The notes under the pieces: model-generated
Told to the model about the DNA's origin: nothing
Databases searched by the model: none
The model's input: only the letters and a program-made list of their open reading frames with translations
Shown here: in pieces, positions 1-7,782 of the stretch
How the letters are laid out: each line of letters begins with the position of its first letter
How positions within the stretch are numbered: the first letter of the stretch is position 1
Program-made: the position numbers and the translations under genes
Assembly: GCF_001996005.1 (NCBI RefSeq)
Contig: NZ_MUFB01000017.1
Coordinates: forward strand, 26,256-60,735
DNA length: 34,480 bases
Direction: 5' to 3'
DNA from: Salinivibrio siamensis
Lineage (GTDB): Bacteria; Pseudomonadota; Gammaproteobacteria; Enterobacterales; Vibrionaceae

Positions 1-258
1 GATCGTCACGGGCAACTAACGGGCGTGTTTACCGATGGCGATTTGCGCCGCTTGCTGGATATGCGCATTGACCTGCATACCACCACCATTGGCTCAGTGA
101 TGTCGACAAACCCGGTGACCATTGAACCGGAACTGCTTGCGGCAGAAGGACTCAAACTCATGGAAGAGCGTAAAATTAACGGACTGCTGGTTGCTAAAAA
201 CGGCCAGCTGCTCGGCGCCCTTAACATGCATGACCTTTTAAAAGCCGGAGTTATCTAA
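1..258 (+). CDS. kdsD: Arabinose-5-phosphate isomerase KdsD, C-terminal fragment
   Basis: Only the last 85 residues are in the window; the reading frame is open to the left edge. KdsD converts ribulose 5-phosphate to arabinose 5-phosphate, the first step of Kdo synthesis for LPS, in the cytoplasm. The visible part is the end of the first CBS motif (GVFTDGDLRR) and the second CBS motif, ending in ALNMHDLLKAGVI, which is typical of the KdsD C-terminus. The catalytic SIS domain lies outside the window. The stop codon shares one base with the kdsC start (TAATG), so the two are translationally coupled. Identity rests on this tail plus the kdsC-lptCAB context. Confidence 0.9.
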   Translation, partial: DRHGQLTGVFTDGDLRRLLDMRIDLHTTTIGSVMSTNPVTIEPELLAAEGLKLMEERKINGLLVAKNGQLLGALNMHDLLKAGVI

Positions 259-818
259 TGGCCTCCACTGTGATTGACACCCTCTATGGCCCTGTGGCTG
301 CCGACGTTTTTCAACGTGCGGCGGCGATAAAACTGCTGATTTGCGATATTGACGGCGTCTTCTCCGATGGCCGCGTATACATGGGCAATCAGGGTGAAGA
401 GCTCAAAGCATTTCATACCCGTGATGGGTATGGCATCAAGTCGATCATGAATGCCGGCATCAAGGTCGCGGTGATCACAGGCCGCCAATCGCAGATTGTC
501 GCGAACCGAATGCAAGCCCTCGGTGTCCAACATGTTTATCAAGGACAAAGTGACAAACTTACCGCGTATAAAGACTTGTGCCGCCATGTTGATGTTTTAC
601 CCGCACACACGGCCTACATTGGCGATGACTTAATTGATTGGCCGGTGATGGAGAAAGTCGGGCTTGCCTGCTGTGTGGCCGATGGTCACCCACTCCTTAA
701 GCGTCGCGCGCACTTTGTCACGCAAACAGGCGGTGGCTTTGGTGCCGTGCGTGAAGTGTGTGATCTGATGTTAGAGGCGCGTGGCGAACTCGACCAACAC
801 AAGGGCTTGAGTTTATGA
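258..818 (+). CDS. kdsC: 3-deoxy-D-manno-octulosonate 8-phosphate phosphatase KdsC
   Basis: A 186-residue HAD-superfamily phosphatase that removes phosphate from Kdo 8-phosphate to give Kdo, the sugar joining lipid A to the LPS core. All HAD motifs are visible: DIDGV with nucleophile D30 and acid/base D32, T74 in VITGR, K100 in the GQSDK loop, and Mg2+-binding aspartates in YIGDDLIDWP (D123/D124). There is no cap domain, as expected for the C0-type tetrameric KdsC family, and the length is usual. It starts inside the kdsD stop codon and its own last four bases (ATGA) contain the lptC start, so kdsD-kdsC-lptC is one tightly coupled unit. Confidence 0.96.
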   Translation: MASTVIDTLYGPVAADVFQRAAAIKLLICDIDGVFSDGRVYMGNQGEELKAFHTRDGYGIKSIMNAGIKVAVITGRQSQIVANRMQALGVQHVYQGQSDKLTAYKDLCRHVDVLPAHTAYIGDDLIDWPVMEKVGLACCVADGHPLLKRRAHFVTQTGGGFGAVREVCDLMLEARGELDQHKGLSL

Positions 819-1378
819 TCCGGCGGCTTGGCCTGCTTCTATTGGTCGTGCTTTGTGCGGTAACCGGTTACTATTTATTGGTTCAGCATGGCTGGCAGCG
901 GGTACAGCAGGTCACGCCTGATGCCGAAAAACCGCTGTTTACTGGCGAAGCGATTCAAACCGTGCAATATGATGCGGACGGCGTGCGCAGCTACACGGTG
1001 CACGCCAAACATCTTGAGCATTATGCCAAGATTGATGAAACCCACTTTAATGAGCCCGTTCTGTGGACGTACAAAGCAGGCAAAGAGGAAGAATGGCGCG
1101 TGAGTGCAGACTACGCGATATTGTCCGATGACCACCTGTTGACCATGACGGGCAACGTGCGCATTTTTAACCTACTACCGAATGCGCAAATTGATTCGGT
1201 AGCCACTGATTCGGTGACCCTGAATCTCACCACACGAGATTTTTGGTCAGAGAGTCCGACGACGATCACCGGCACCCGTTTTCAAACCAAAGGTAAACGG
1301 GTGAAAGGAAATTTCGGTAACCACCAGATGGAATTGTTAGACGATGTTAGAGGCCGATATGAAACGACCCCTCGTTAA
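815..1378 (+). CDS. lptC: LPS export system protein LptC
   Basis: A 187-residue bitopic inner-membrane protein. One hydrophobic segment at about residues 4-22 follows a short positive N-terminus (MIRRL); the rest is a periplasmic beta-jellyroll domain. LptC takes LPS from the LptBFG transporter and passes it to LptA across the periplasm. There are no catalytic residues to check; the call rests on length, topology, the FTGEAIQTVQYDADG-type N-domain, and its position between kdsC and lptA. It overlaps kdsC by four bases and runs about 20 bases past the preferred lptA start. Confidence 0.93.
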   Translation: MIRRLGLLLLVVLCAVTGYYLLVQHGWQRVQQVTPDAEKPLFTGEAIQTVQYDADGVRSYTVHAKHLEHYAKIDETHFNEPVLWTYKAGKEEEWRVSADYAILSDDHLLTMTGNVRIFNLLPNAQIDSVATDSVTLNLTTRDFWSESPTTITGTRFQTKGKRVKGNFGNHQMELLDDVRGRYETTPR

Positions 1379-1892
1379 AGCGCTGGCAGGTGCCATGTTG
1401 CTGCTGTCGCATTACTCACTGGCTCTGAGCAGTGATACTGAGCAACCTATTTATATAGAGTCAGAAAGCCAACACCTGGATATGGCGACCAACACGGTAA
1501 CCTTTACCCAAAACGTGGTCCTGACCCAAGGCAGCATTAAAATCTTGGCCGATAAACTGATCGTGATTCGCCCAGAAGGCCAAGAAGGTGATGAAACCAT
1601 CGAGGCGTATGGCAAGCCGGCGACGTTTGAGCAAACCATGGACGATGGCAAAGAGATTCATGGCGAAGCCAACAAACTGCGCTACGAAGTGGGCAATGAA
1701 TTTCTTAAAATGTCGACCAATGCGATGCTTGAGCAAAGTGGCAATCAGGTGGAAGGTAACGTGATCACCTATGAAATCGACAAGCAACAACTTGTAGCAG
1801 AAAGTGATAGTACCAAACGCGTCACCACGATTTTGCAGCCGAGCACCAAATCGTCATCCTCTCAGGATGCATCCACGTCAGACGAGCAATAA
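1359..1892 (+). CDS. lptA: Periplasmic LPS-binding bridge protein LptA
   Basis: LptA polymerises into the periplasmic bridge that carries LPS from LptC to the LptDE complex in the outer membrane. The frame is open from an ATG at 1344, but the ATG at 1359 is preferred: TTAGAGG lies five bases upstream of it, and starting there gives a clean signal peptide ([20 protein letters not shown], cleavage probably near LALS). The mature part begins with [15 protein letters not shown] and has the repeated beta-strand pattern of the OstA/LptA jellyroll. The last 20 or so residues are Ser/Thr-rich and probably disordered. The product is 177 residues from this start; the start overlaps the end of lptC, and lptB follows after 8 bases. 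Confidence 0.93.
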   Translation: MKRPLVKALAGAMLLLSHYSLALSSDTEQPIYIESESQHLDMATNTVTFTQNVVLTQGSIKILADKLIVIRPEGQEGDETIEAYGKPATFEQTMDDGKEIHGEANKLRYEVGNEFLKMSTNAMLEQSGNQVEGNVITYEIDKQQLVAESDSTKRVTTILQPSTKSSSSQDASTSDEQ

Positions 1893-1900
1893 GAGGCGAC

Positions 1901-2626
1901 ATGGCAACACTCACAGCAGCCAATTTGGCCAAAAGTTATAAAGGGCGAAAGGTGGTCGCCGATGTCAGCTTGGAAGTGAAATCCGGTGAAATTGTTGGTC
2001 TTTTAGGCCCTAACGGTGCAGGTAAAACCACGTCGTTTTACATGATTGTCGGCTTGGTCGCTCGTGACGAAGGGGCCATCTATATCGATGACAAAGACAT
2101 TAGCATTCAGCCGATGCATAACCGCTCACGCCTGGGGATTGGCTACTTACCGCAAGAGGCCTCGATATTTCGCAAGCTGAGCGTCTACGATAACCTAATG
2201 GCGGTGTTACAAACCCGTAAGTCGTTAAGCAAAGAAGAGCGCCAAGACAAGGCAGAAGATCTGTTGGATGAGTTTAATATTCAGCATATCCGTGACAGCC
2301 TGGGGATGGCCTTATCCGGTGGTGAGCGCCGTCGGGTAGAGATCGCGCGTGCATTGGCCGCCAACCCAAAATTTATTTTGCTGGATGAGCCGTTTGCAGG
2401 GGTCGACCCGATATCGGTGATCGATATTAAGAAAATCATCGAGCACTTACGTGATCGTGGCTTGGGCGTTCTGATTACCGACCACAATGTGCGCGAAACA
2501 CTCAGTGTCTGTGAACATGCTTACATTGTCAGCCAAGGACACTTGATTGCACACGGTACCCCTGATGAAGTGCTTAATGATGAGCATGTCAAACGGGTCT
2601 ATTTGGGTGATCAGTTCAAACTCTAA
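1901..2626 (+). CDS. lptB: LPS export ABC transporter ATPase LptB
   Basis: A 241-residue ABC ATPase that powers LPS extraction from the inner membrane together with LptF and LptG. Visible motifs are Walker [10 protein letters not shown] (residues 36-44), a Q-loop in [10 protein letters not shown], the signature [15 protein letters not shown], Walker [14 protein letters not shown] and the switch histidine in ITDHNVRE. The LSGGERRR signature and the FAGVDPISV sequence are characteristic of LptB rather than of amino-acid importers. It sits 8 bases after lptA with a good AGAGG ribosome site. The permease genes lptF and lptG are not here, as in other gammaproteobacteria. A terminator follows, so this is the last gene of the kdsD-lptB unit. 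Confidence 0.96.
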   Translation: MATLTAANLAKSYKGRKVVADVSLEVKSGEIVGLLGPNGAGKTTSFYMIVGLVARDEGAIYIDDKDISIQPMHNRSRLGIGYLPQEASIFRKLSVYDNLMAVLQTRKSLSKEERQDKAEDLLDEFNIQHIRDSLGMALSGGERRRVEIARALAANPKFILLDEPFAGVDPISVIDIKKIIEHLRDRGLGVLITDHNVRETLSVCEHAYIVSQGHLIAHGTPDEVLNDEHVKRVYLGDQFKL

Positions 2627-2724
2627 TGCACCTGATTACGCCAACTCGGTGAGCGTGTTCGGATAAAATATAGTGGACTGGCTCACGCTACAAACTGCCA
2701 ATCAAGGCTATAGTTAATAAAGAG

Positions 2725-2756
2725 CGCTTGCCCTGTTAGCCAGAGCAAGCGTTTTT
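2725..2756 (+). terminator. Rho-independent terminator after lptB
   Basis: A perfect 7-bp stem, CGCTTGC (2725-2731) with GCAAGCG (2745-2751), encloses a 13-base loop and is followed at once by TTTTT (2752-2756). It lies about 100 bases after the lptB stop and 42 bases before the rpoN start, so it would end or attenuate lpt transcription before rpoN. Confidence 0.7.
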
Positions 2757-2798
2757 AACCTCTTCGGTCGTTGAAATAAGGAAAGGTGTACCGCCTCT

Positions 2799-4274
2799 AT
2801 GAAACCCACGCTTCAGCTTAAGCTTGGACAACAGCTCGCAATGACACCGCAATTGCAGCAGGCTATCCGTCTGCTGCAATTGTCGACGCTGGACTTGCAA
2901 CAGGAGATCCAAGAAGCGTTGGAAACCAACCCGCTGTTGGAACATGACGAAGGCCAAGAGCAGGAGGCCAGTCAGCACGAGCAATCCCATGATCAAGATA
3001 CCGCTGAGCAAGAAACAGCAACCGCCAGCGCGGACACCATGGAAACCTCGGACGCGTTTGAAAAGAACGAAATGCCGGACGATCTCCCGGTCGATACGAC
3101 TTGGGATCATCTCTACTCTGCCGGTACCGGCAACACAGGCGCAGGGGCCAGCGGATACGACGACCAACCCGTTTACCAAGGGGAAACCACCCAAACGCTC
3201 TACGACTATTTAAAATGGCAGCTCGAACTGACGCCCTTTTCGGAAAACGATCAGGTGATCGCCATGGCGATCATTGATGCGGTGGACGATCAAGGTTACT
3301 TGTCGGTCAGCACCGAAGAGATCCTCGACAGCTTAGGAAGCGAAGAGATTGAGCTTGACGAAGTCGAAGCGGTGCTCAAACGCGTGCAACATTTTGATCC
3401 GCTGGGTGTGGCGTCTCGCTCACTGCAAGAGTGTTTGATGCTGCAACTGGCAACCTACGACGCCGATACCCCTTGGCTCAACGAGGCTCGTAAAGTGCTC
3501 ACTGAACACATGGACTTACTCGCCAACCGTGATTATCGCCAGTTGATGCGTGAAACCCGGCTAAAAGAGCCTGAGCTTAAGTCAGTGATGCAATTGATTC
3601 ATAGCCTCGAGCCACGCCCAGGTAACTTGATTGTGACCAACGAGGCCGAATATGTGGTGCCTGATGTCTCCGTGTTTAAGCATCAAGGGCAGTGGGTGGT
3701 CCAAATCAACCCAGATAGCGTGCCCAAACTGAAAGTGAACGAGCAATACGCTGCCTATGGTCGTAATGGTTGTAGCCCCTCTGATAGCCAGTTTATTCGC
3801 TCACACCTACAAGAAGCCAAGTGGCTGATCAAAAGCCTGGAAAGCCGTAATGACACCTTGCTGAAGGTGGCACGCTGTATTGTCGAACATCAACACGACT
3901 TCTTTGAGTACGGGGAAGAGGCCATGAAGCCGATGGTGCTTAACGACATCGCCTTGGATGTCGATATGCATGAGTCAACCATTTCCCGTGTCACGACACA
4001 AAAGTTCATGCATACGCCGCGCGGTATTTTCGAGCTGAAGTACTTTTTCTCTAGTCACGTCAGTACCGACAATGGCGGCGAGTGCTCATCCACAGCAATT
4101 CGCGCACTGATCAAAAAATTGGTCGCTGACGAGCCGGCTAATAAGCCGCTTAGCGACAGTAAGATTGCCACATTGCTGGCCGAGCAAGGCATTAAAGTTG
4201 CACGACGGACCATTGCTAAGTACCGAGAGTCACTGGGTATTGCGCCGTCAAACCAGCGTAAGCGTCTGCTATAG
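2799..4274 (+). CDS. rpoN: RNA polymerase sigma-54 factor RpoN
   Basis: A 491-residue alternative sigma factor that recognises -24/-12 promoters and needs AAA+ activator proteins. In order: the Gln/Leu-rich activator-response region I (residues 1-50, [20 protein letters not shown] onward), a strongly acidic linker rich in Glu, Asp and Gln (about 50-115), the core-binding domain, the HTH region, and the RpoN box [10 protein letters not shown] (468-477) close to the C-terminus. Length and layout are normal. The start is the first ATG of the frame, with AAGGAAAGG about 12 bases upstream. It heads the conserved rpoN-hpf-ptsN-rapZ-npr cluster; a terminator-like hairpin in front separates it from lptB, so it probably has its own promoter, which I could not pinpoint. 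Confidence 0.97.
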   Translation: MKPTLQLKLGQQLAMTPQLQQAIRLLQLSTLDLQQEIQEALETNPLLEHDEGQEQEASQHEQSHDQDTAEQETATASADTMETSDAFEKNEMPDDLPVDTTWDHLYSAGTGNTGAGASGYDDQPVYQGETTQTLYDYLKWQLELTPFSENDQVIAMAIIDAVDDQGYLSVSTEEILDSLGSEEIELDEVEAVLKRVQHFDPLGVASRSLQECLMLQLATYDADTPWLNEARKVLTEHMDLLANRDYRQLMRETRLKEPELKSVMQLIHSLEPRPGNLIVTNEAEYVVPDVSVFKHQGQWVVQINPDSVPKLKVNEQYAAYGRNGCSPSDSQFIRSHLQEAKWLIKSLESRNDTLLKVARCIVEHQHDFFEYGEEAMKPMVLNDIALDVDMHESTISRVTTQKFMHTPRGIFELKYFFSSHVSTDNGGECSSTAIRALIKKLVADEPANKPLSDSKIATLLAEQGIKVARRTIAKYRESLGIAPSNQRKRLL

Positions 4275-4299
4275 GCGCCTCAACAGAAGGAAAGTGTGT

Positions 4300-4587
4300 A
4301 TGCAAATCAATCTGACCGGACAGTCTGTCGACGTCACGCCACCACTACGCGAGTATGTGGAGACCAAGTTTGCTAAACTCGAGCGCTTTTTCGAGCACAT
4401 TAATAATGTCCATGTTGTACTGAATGTCCAAAAGCTCGACCAGATTGCAGAAGCAACGCTCCACGTGAACAACGGGGAGATCCATGCAAAAGCACAATCG
4501 CATGATATGTATGCGGCCATCGATGGGCTGACCGATAAGCTGGTCAAGCAACTGAGTAAACACAAAGAAAAGCTCAAACAGCACTAA
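4300..4587 (+). CDS. hpf: Ribosome hibernation promoting factor HPF (short form)
   Basis: A 95-residue protein of the HPF/YfiA family that binds the 30S decoding region in stationary phase and helps form inactive 100S ribosome dimers. The frame is open further upstream inside rpoN, but the ATG at 4300 has AGAAGG ten bases before it and gives the standard N-terminus MQINLTGQSVDVTPPLREYV. The length is that of the short gammaproteobacterial HPF; there is no C-terminal dimerisation domain as in long HPF. It sits 25 bases after rpoN and 3 bases before ptsN, so it is cotranscribed with both. Confidence 0.94.
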   Translation: MQINLTGQSVDVTPPLREYVETKFAKLERFFEHINNVHVVLNVQKLDQIAEATLHVNNGEIHAKAQSHDMYAAIDGLTDKLVKQLSKHKEKLKQH

Positions 4588-4590
4588 GCT

Positions 4591-5034
4591 ATGGAACTGA
4601 AAGAAGTACTGTCAGTGGACTGCACCCGCAGTGCCGTCCACTGCTCTAGCAAGAAACGCGCCCTGGAAATCATCAGCCAGGTTGCTGCGGACAAGCTGGG
4701 CACCAACGCACAAACCTTGTTTGAATGCATGCTAAGCCGCGAAAAGCTGGGGACGACCGGCATTGGGGCGGGCATTGCCATTCCCCATGGCCGCACGCTC
4801 GACAGCCAACATGCCGTAGGCGTGCTGCTACAATGCGCCGAGCCCATCGAGTTTGATGCGGTGGACAAACGGCCTGTCGATCTGCTGTTTGCGCTGCTAG
4901 TGCCCGATGAACAGTGCAAGGTACACCTGCAAACCCTGTCTGCGATTGCCGAGAAGTTGAATGACAAAAAGCTGTGTCGTCAGCTGCGCAATGCCAATTC
5001 AGACCAAGAGCTGTACAATATCATTACCCAATAA
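4591..5034 (+). CDS. ptsN: Nitrogen PTS regulatory protein EIIA-Ntr (PtsN)
   Basis: A 147-residue EIIA domain of the fructose/mannitol fold that receives phosphate from NPr and regulates rather than transports; in E. coli it affects K+ uptake and other targets. The phosphorylated histidine is H66 in TGIGAGIAIPHGR. The N-terminus is somewhat shorter than that of E. coli PtsN. It begins 3 bases after hpf and is followed after 25 bases by rapZ. Its phosphodonor NPr is encoded two genes downstream; the EI-Ntr gene ptsP is not in the window. Confidence 0.95.
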   Translation: MELKEVLSVDCTRSAVHCSSKKRALEIISQVAADKLGTNAQTLFECMLSREKLGTTGIGAGIAIPHGRTLDSQHAVGVLLQCAEPIEFDAVDKRPVDLLFALLVPDEQCKVHLQTLSAIAEKLNDKKLCRQLRNANSDQELYNIITQ

Positions 5035-5059
5035 TGGGCAACGCTGACGGGAGCGAACT

Positions 5060-5911
5060 ATGATGCTAAAAATTGTCAGTGGCCGTTCCGGCTCAGGAAA
5101 GTCAGTGGCATTGCGGGTACTGGAGGATCTTGGTTATTACTGCGTGGATAACCTGCCCGTCAACTTACTGCGTGACTTTGTTGTCTCGCAAGACGATGCG
5201 GACGCAAAAATTGCCGTCAGTCTCGATATTCGCAATCTCCCCAACGCCAAAGAGCCGGTTGCCGACACCTTGGCTGCACTGCGCGAAATCTGCGATGTCA
5301 CTGTGTACTATTTAGACGCCGACGATAAAGATCTGATTAAACGCTTCAGTGAAACCCGTCGTCTGCATCCCCTTTCTCGACACAACCTCTCATTAGAGCA
5401 GGCCATCCAAGCTGAAAAGCAGCAAATGGCGCCAATTAAAGAGCACGCGGATCGGGTAATTAACACCACGGGCTTGTCGATTCACGACTTGAGTGAGTCC
5501 GTACGTTCACTGGTACTGGGTCGCACCAGCAGCGATTTGGTGATGGTGTTTGAATCCTTTGGCTTTAAGCATGGTTTGCCCGCCGATGCCGATTATGTCT
5601 TTGATGTCCGTTTTCTCCCCAATCCACACTGGGAGCCCGCGCTTCGCCCTCATACTGGGCTCGAGAAGCCTGTGCGTATGTTTCTCGCCGCCCAACCTGA
5701 CGTGGCCATGTTAGTGGCGCAAATAAAAGGTTTCCTCGAGTCGTGGCTACCTGCACTTAAAAACAATAACCGTAGCTATGTGACCGTGGCGATTGGCTGT
5801 ACCGGGGGCAAACACCGCTCGGTGTATGTCGCGCAATACTTGTCGGATTATTTTCAGGAGCTGGGCGAGCAAGTGCAAACGCGTCACCGTACCTTGGAGC
5901 AAAAACAGTGA
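5060..5911 (+). CDS. rapZ: RNase adapter protein RapZ
   Basis: A 283-residue protein with an N-terminal P-loop kinase-like domain (Walker A GRSGSGKS, residues 8-15) and a C-terminal RNA-binding domain containing the conserved [13 protein letters not shown] block. In E. coli RapZ senses glucosamine 6-phosphate and delivers the sRNA GlmZ to RNase E for cleavage, tuning amino-sugar synthesis for the envelope; whether the same sRNA circuit exists here cannot be told from this window. Two ATGs in tandem (5060 and 5063) are possible starts; the difference is one residue. The last four bases (GTGA) contain the npr start codon. Confidence 0.95.
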   Translation: MMLKIVSGRSGSGKSVALRVLEDLGYYCVDNLPVNLLRDFVVSQDDADAKIAVSLDIRNLPNAKEPVADTLAALREICDVTVYYLDADDKDLIKRFSETRRLHPLSRHNLSLEQAIQAEKQQMAPIKEHADRVINTTGLSIHDLSESVRSLVLGRTSSDLVMVFESFGFKHGLPADADYVFDVRFLPNPHWEPALRPHTGLEKPVRMFLAAQPDVAMLVAQIKGFLESWLPALKNNNRSYVTVAIGCTGGKHRSVYVAQYLSDYFQELGEQVQTRHRTLEQKQ

Positions 5912-6183
5912 CCTCGGTATCGACTCAAGTATGTATTCGTAACCGTTTAGGCTTGCATGCACGCGCCGCCATCAAGCTGGTTGAACTGGTGCAAGAGTAT
6001 GATGCCGATGTGGTGCTGCAAAGCACAGATAAATCCGCCACTGCTGACAGTGTAATGGCCATGCTAATGCTGGAATCAGCGCAAGGCGAAACCATCACGG
6101 TATCGGCCAGCGGCCCACAGGCAACAACAGCGCTTGATGCGGTGAAAGCTTTATTTGAGTCGGGCTTCGACGAAGACAGCTAA
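5908..6183 (+). CDS. ptsO: Phosphocarrier protein NPr of the nitrogen PTS
   Basis: A 91-residue HPr-like protein (also called npr) that carries phosphate from EI-Ntr to PtsN. The phosphorylated histidine is H17 in [10 protein letters not shown]; the regulatory serine region of Gram-positive HPr is not conserved as such. It starts with GTG inside the rapZ stop (GTGA overlap), so it depends on translational coupling with rapZ. It ends the rpoN-npr series; a strong hairpin without a T tract follows 18 bases later. Confidence 0.95.
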   Translation: MTSVSTQVCIRNRLGLHARAAIKLVELVQEYDADVVLQSTDKSATADSVMAMLMLESAQGETITVSASGPQATTALDAVKALFESGFDEDS

Positions 6184-6201
6184 CGGTCCCTCCTCCTCAA
6201 C

Positions 6202-6223
6202 CACTGCGCTGACCAGCGCGGTG
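6202..6223 (+). terminator. Strong hairpin after npr, no T tract
   Basis: CACTGCGCTG (6202-6211) pairs with CAGCGCGGTG (6214-6223) with one G-T wobble, leaving a very tight loop. No T run follows, so it is not a classical intrinsic terminator; it may protect the 3' end of the rpoN-npr mRNA or aid Rho-dependent ending. Confidence 0.35.
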
Positions 6224-6259
6224 AATGGCGCTAAATCCCCTCTATCACCGATTTGTCAT

Positions 6260-6288
6260 GCGACAGACTCCCCTGATTAGGTTAGAAT
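6260..6288 (+). promoter_or_regulatory. Likely sigma-70 promoter for mgtE
   Basis: A -35-like GCGACA (6260-6265, 4 of 6 matches) and a -10 TAGAAT (6283-6288, 5 of 6) are 17 bases apart. Transcription would begin near 6295, leaving a leader of about 23 bases that holds the GGGGGAG ribosome site of mgtE. Confidence 0.4.
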
Positions 6289-6317
6289 TTTAGTCATTGC
6301 ATTTGGGGGAGTGGCCG

Positions 6318-7685
6318 ATGGCAGACACATTAGAACAAGAACAAAGTAACCTAACCCACCAACGGCTCCAAGAAGTCACTCAATTGCTTGAGCAAGGCAT
6401 GTTTGTGCGCGTACGCCGTATGCTCGAGGACATGGAGCCAGAAGACACTGCTCACCTTTTAGAGGCCTCTCCGCCGAAAGGACGTCTGGTACTTTGGCAG
6501 CTCACCGACCCGGAAGATCAAGGTGAGATCCTTGATGAGCTCTCAGAAGATGTGAAAGACGGCATCATGGTTCGCATGGCCCCTGATCAGCTCGCGGCAG
6601 CGACGGAAGGGATGGAAACCGATGATGTCGCTTACTTGCTCCGTAGCCTACCGCAAGACGTTTCCCAAGACGTGCTGGCGGAAATGGATGCCCAAGACCG
6701 GACGCGCGTACAGCAAGCCCTCTCCTACCCCGAGGAGTCCGCGGGCGGGATCATGAATACTGACGTCATCACCATTCGTGATGATGTGACCGTGGATGTG
6801 GTATTACGCTATTTGCGGATGCGCGGTGAGTTACCCGACACCACAGATACCCTGTATGTGATCGACCCAAACGGCCGCTTAATTGGTAATTTGCCGATCA
6901 GTGCCCTGTTGGTTAACCAACCGGATACCGATATCGCTGATATCATGGATGCACCGGATGAGGCGATCAGTGTCACCATGGACGACGGTGATGTCGCCAG
7001 CCTGTTTGAACGCCGTAATTGGGTCTCAGCCCCCGTGGTGGATGAGCACAACCATTTGGTCGGTCGAATCACCATTGATGATGTGGTGGACATTATTCGT
7101 GAAGACGCTGAGCACTCGATGATGAGCATGGCAGGCCTTGATGACGAAGAAGACACCTTTGCCCCCGCGTTTAAAAGTGCGCGTCGTCGTAGCATCTGGC
7201 TGGGGATCAATGTATTGGCGGCCTTAACCGCGGCATCGGTCTCCAACATGTTTGAAGGCACCTTGGATAAAATGGCAGCCATCGCGGTATTGATGACCAT
7301 TGTTCCTTCCATGGGCGGCGTGGCCGGCAACCAGACCGTCGCCTTGGTGATTCGCGGCCTAGCAGTTGGCCATATTGGTGACTCCAATACCCGCTGGCTG
7401 CTGGCCAAAGAAGCCACCGTTGGCATGATTAACGGCCTTGTCTGGTCGCTGATCATTGGCGGTGTAGTGGTGTTATGGAAAGGCAGTCTTGAGCTGGGGT
7501 TGATCATTTCAGGCGCGATGATGGTCAACTTGTTTGTCGCAGGTATTGCTGGGGTGGCGATCCCCACGTTGCTGAAAAAGTACAATATCGATCCGGCATT
7601 GGCCGGTGGGATGGCCCTGACCACCGTCACCGATGTGGTTGGCCTGCTCGCGTTTTTGGGACTGGCCACCTTATTTATTACCTAG
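6318..7685 (+). CDS. mgtE: Magnesium transporter MgtE
   Basis: A 455-residue inner-membrane Mg2+ channel/transporter. In order: the cytoplasmic superhelical N domain (about 1-140), two CBS domains (about 145-265) that sense cytoplasmic Mg2+, and a C-terminal membrane domain with five helices (about 293-455). Signature blocks are PSMGGVAGNQT (330-340) and DPALAGGMALTTVTDVVG (425-442), with the pore aspartate D439. The frame opens at a TTG at 6297, but the ATG at 6318 has GGGGGAG six bases upstream and is preferred. It follows npr with its own likely promoter. Unlike the Mg2+-responsive mgtA/mgtE leaders of some bacteria, there is no long 5' leader here. The stop codon lies in a short tandem repeat. 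Confidence 0.93.
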   Translation: MADTLEQEQSNLTHQRLQEVTQLLEQGMFVRVRRMLEDMEPEDTAHLLEASPPKGRLVLWQLTDPEDQGEILDELSEDVKDGIMVRMAPDQLAAATEGMETDDVAYLLRSLPQDVSQDVLAEMDAQDRTRVQQALSYPEESAGGIMNTDVITIRDDVTVDVVLRYLRMRGELPDTTDTLYVIDPNGRLIGNLPISALLVNQPDTDIADIMDAPDEAISVTMDDGDVASLFERRNWVSAPVVDEHNHLVGRITIDDVVDIIREDAEHSMMSMAGLDDEEDTFAPAFKSARRRSIWLGINVLAALTAASVSNMFEGTLDKMAAIAVLMTIVPSMGGVAGNQTVALVIRGLAVGHIGDSNTRWLLAKEATVGMINGLVWSLIIGGVVVLWKGSLELGLIISGAMMVNLFVAGIAGVAIPTLLKKYNIDPALAGGMALTTVTDVVGLLAFLGLATLFIT

Positions 7686-7717
7686 CCTCTATTAACTAGC
7701 CTCTATTAACTAGCCTC
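7682..7717. repeat. 14-bp tandem repeat overlapping the mgtE stop
   Basis: The unit CTAGCCTCTATTAA occurs at 7682-7695 and 7696-7709, followed by a partial third copy CTAGCCTC (7710-7717). The first copy contains the mgtE TAG stop, and the copies place further TAG and TAA triplets in other frames. Confidence 0.9.
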
Positions 7718-7725
7718 GGTAGCAT

Positions 7726-7755
7726 AAAAAAAGGCGAGCCATCTGGCTCGCCTTT
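7726..7755. terminator. Bidirectional terminator between mgtE and rpoD
   Basis: An 11-bp stem, AAAGGCGAGCC (7730-7740) with GGCTCGCCTTT (7745-7755), encloses a 4-base loop. The A run at 7726-7732 gives a seven-base U tract for - strand transcripts, so it terminates the rpsU-yqeY-dnaG-rpoD operon; on the + strand the T tract is only three bases, so it is a weaker ending for mgtE. Confidence 0.88.
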
Positions 7756-7782
7756 CTCATCAGGTCGCTTGAAACCGAGCTA

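Noticed and set aside
2670-2700. Possible sigma-54 promoter before rpoN
   Set aside because: A TGGC is present, but no GC is found at the fixed -12 distance.
2736-3194. 152-codon open frame on the - strand
   Set aside because: It is antisense to the start of rpoN and covers the lptB terminator; no supporting signal.
6809-7669. 286-codon open frame on the - strand
   Set aside because: It is antisense to the mgtE membrane domain, has a Ser/Thr/Pro-rich sequence typical of a shadow frame, no ribosome site and no family resemblance.
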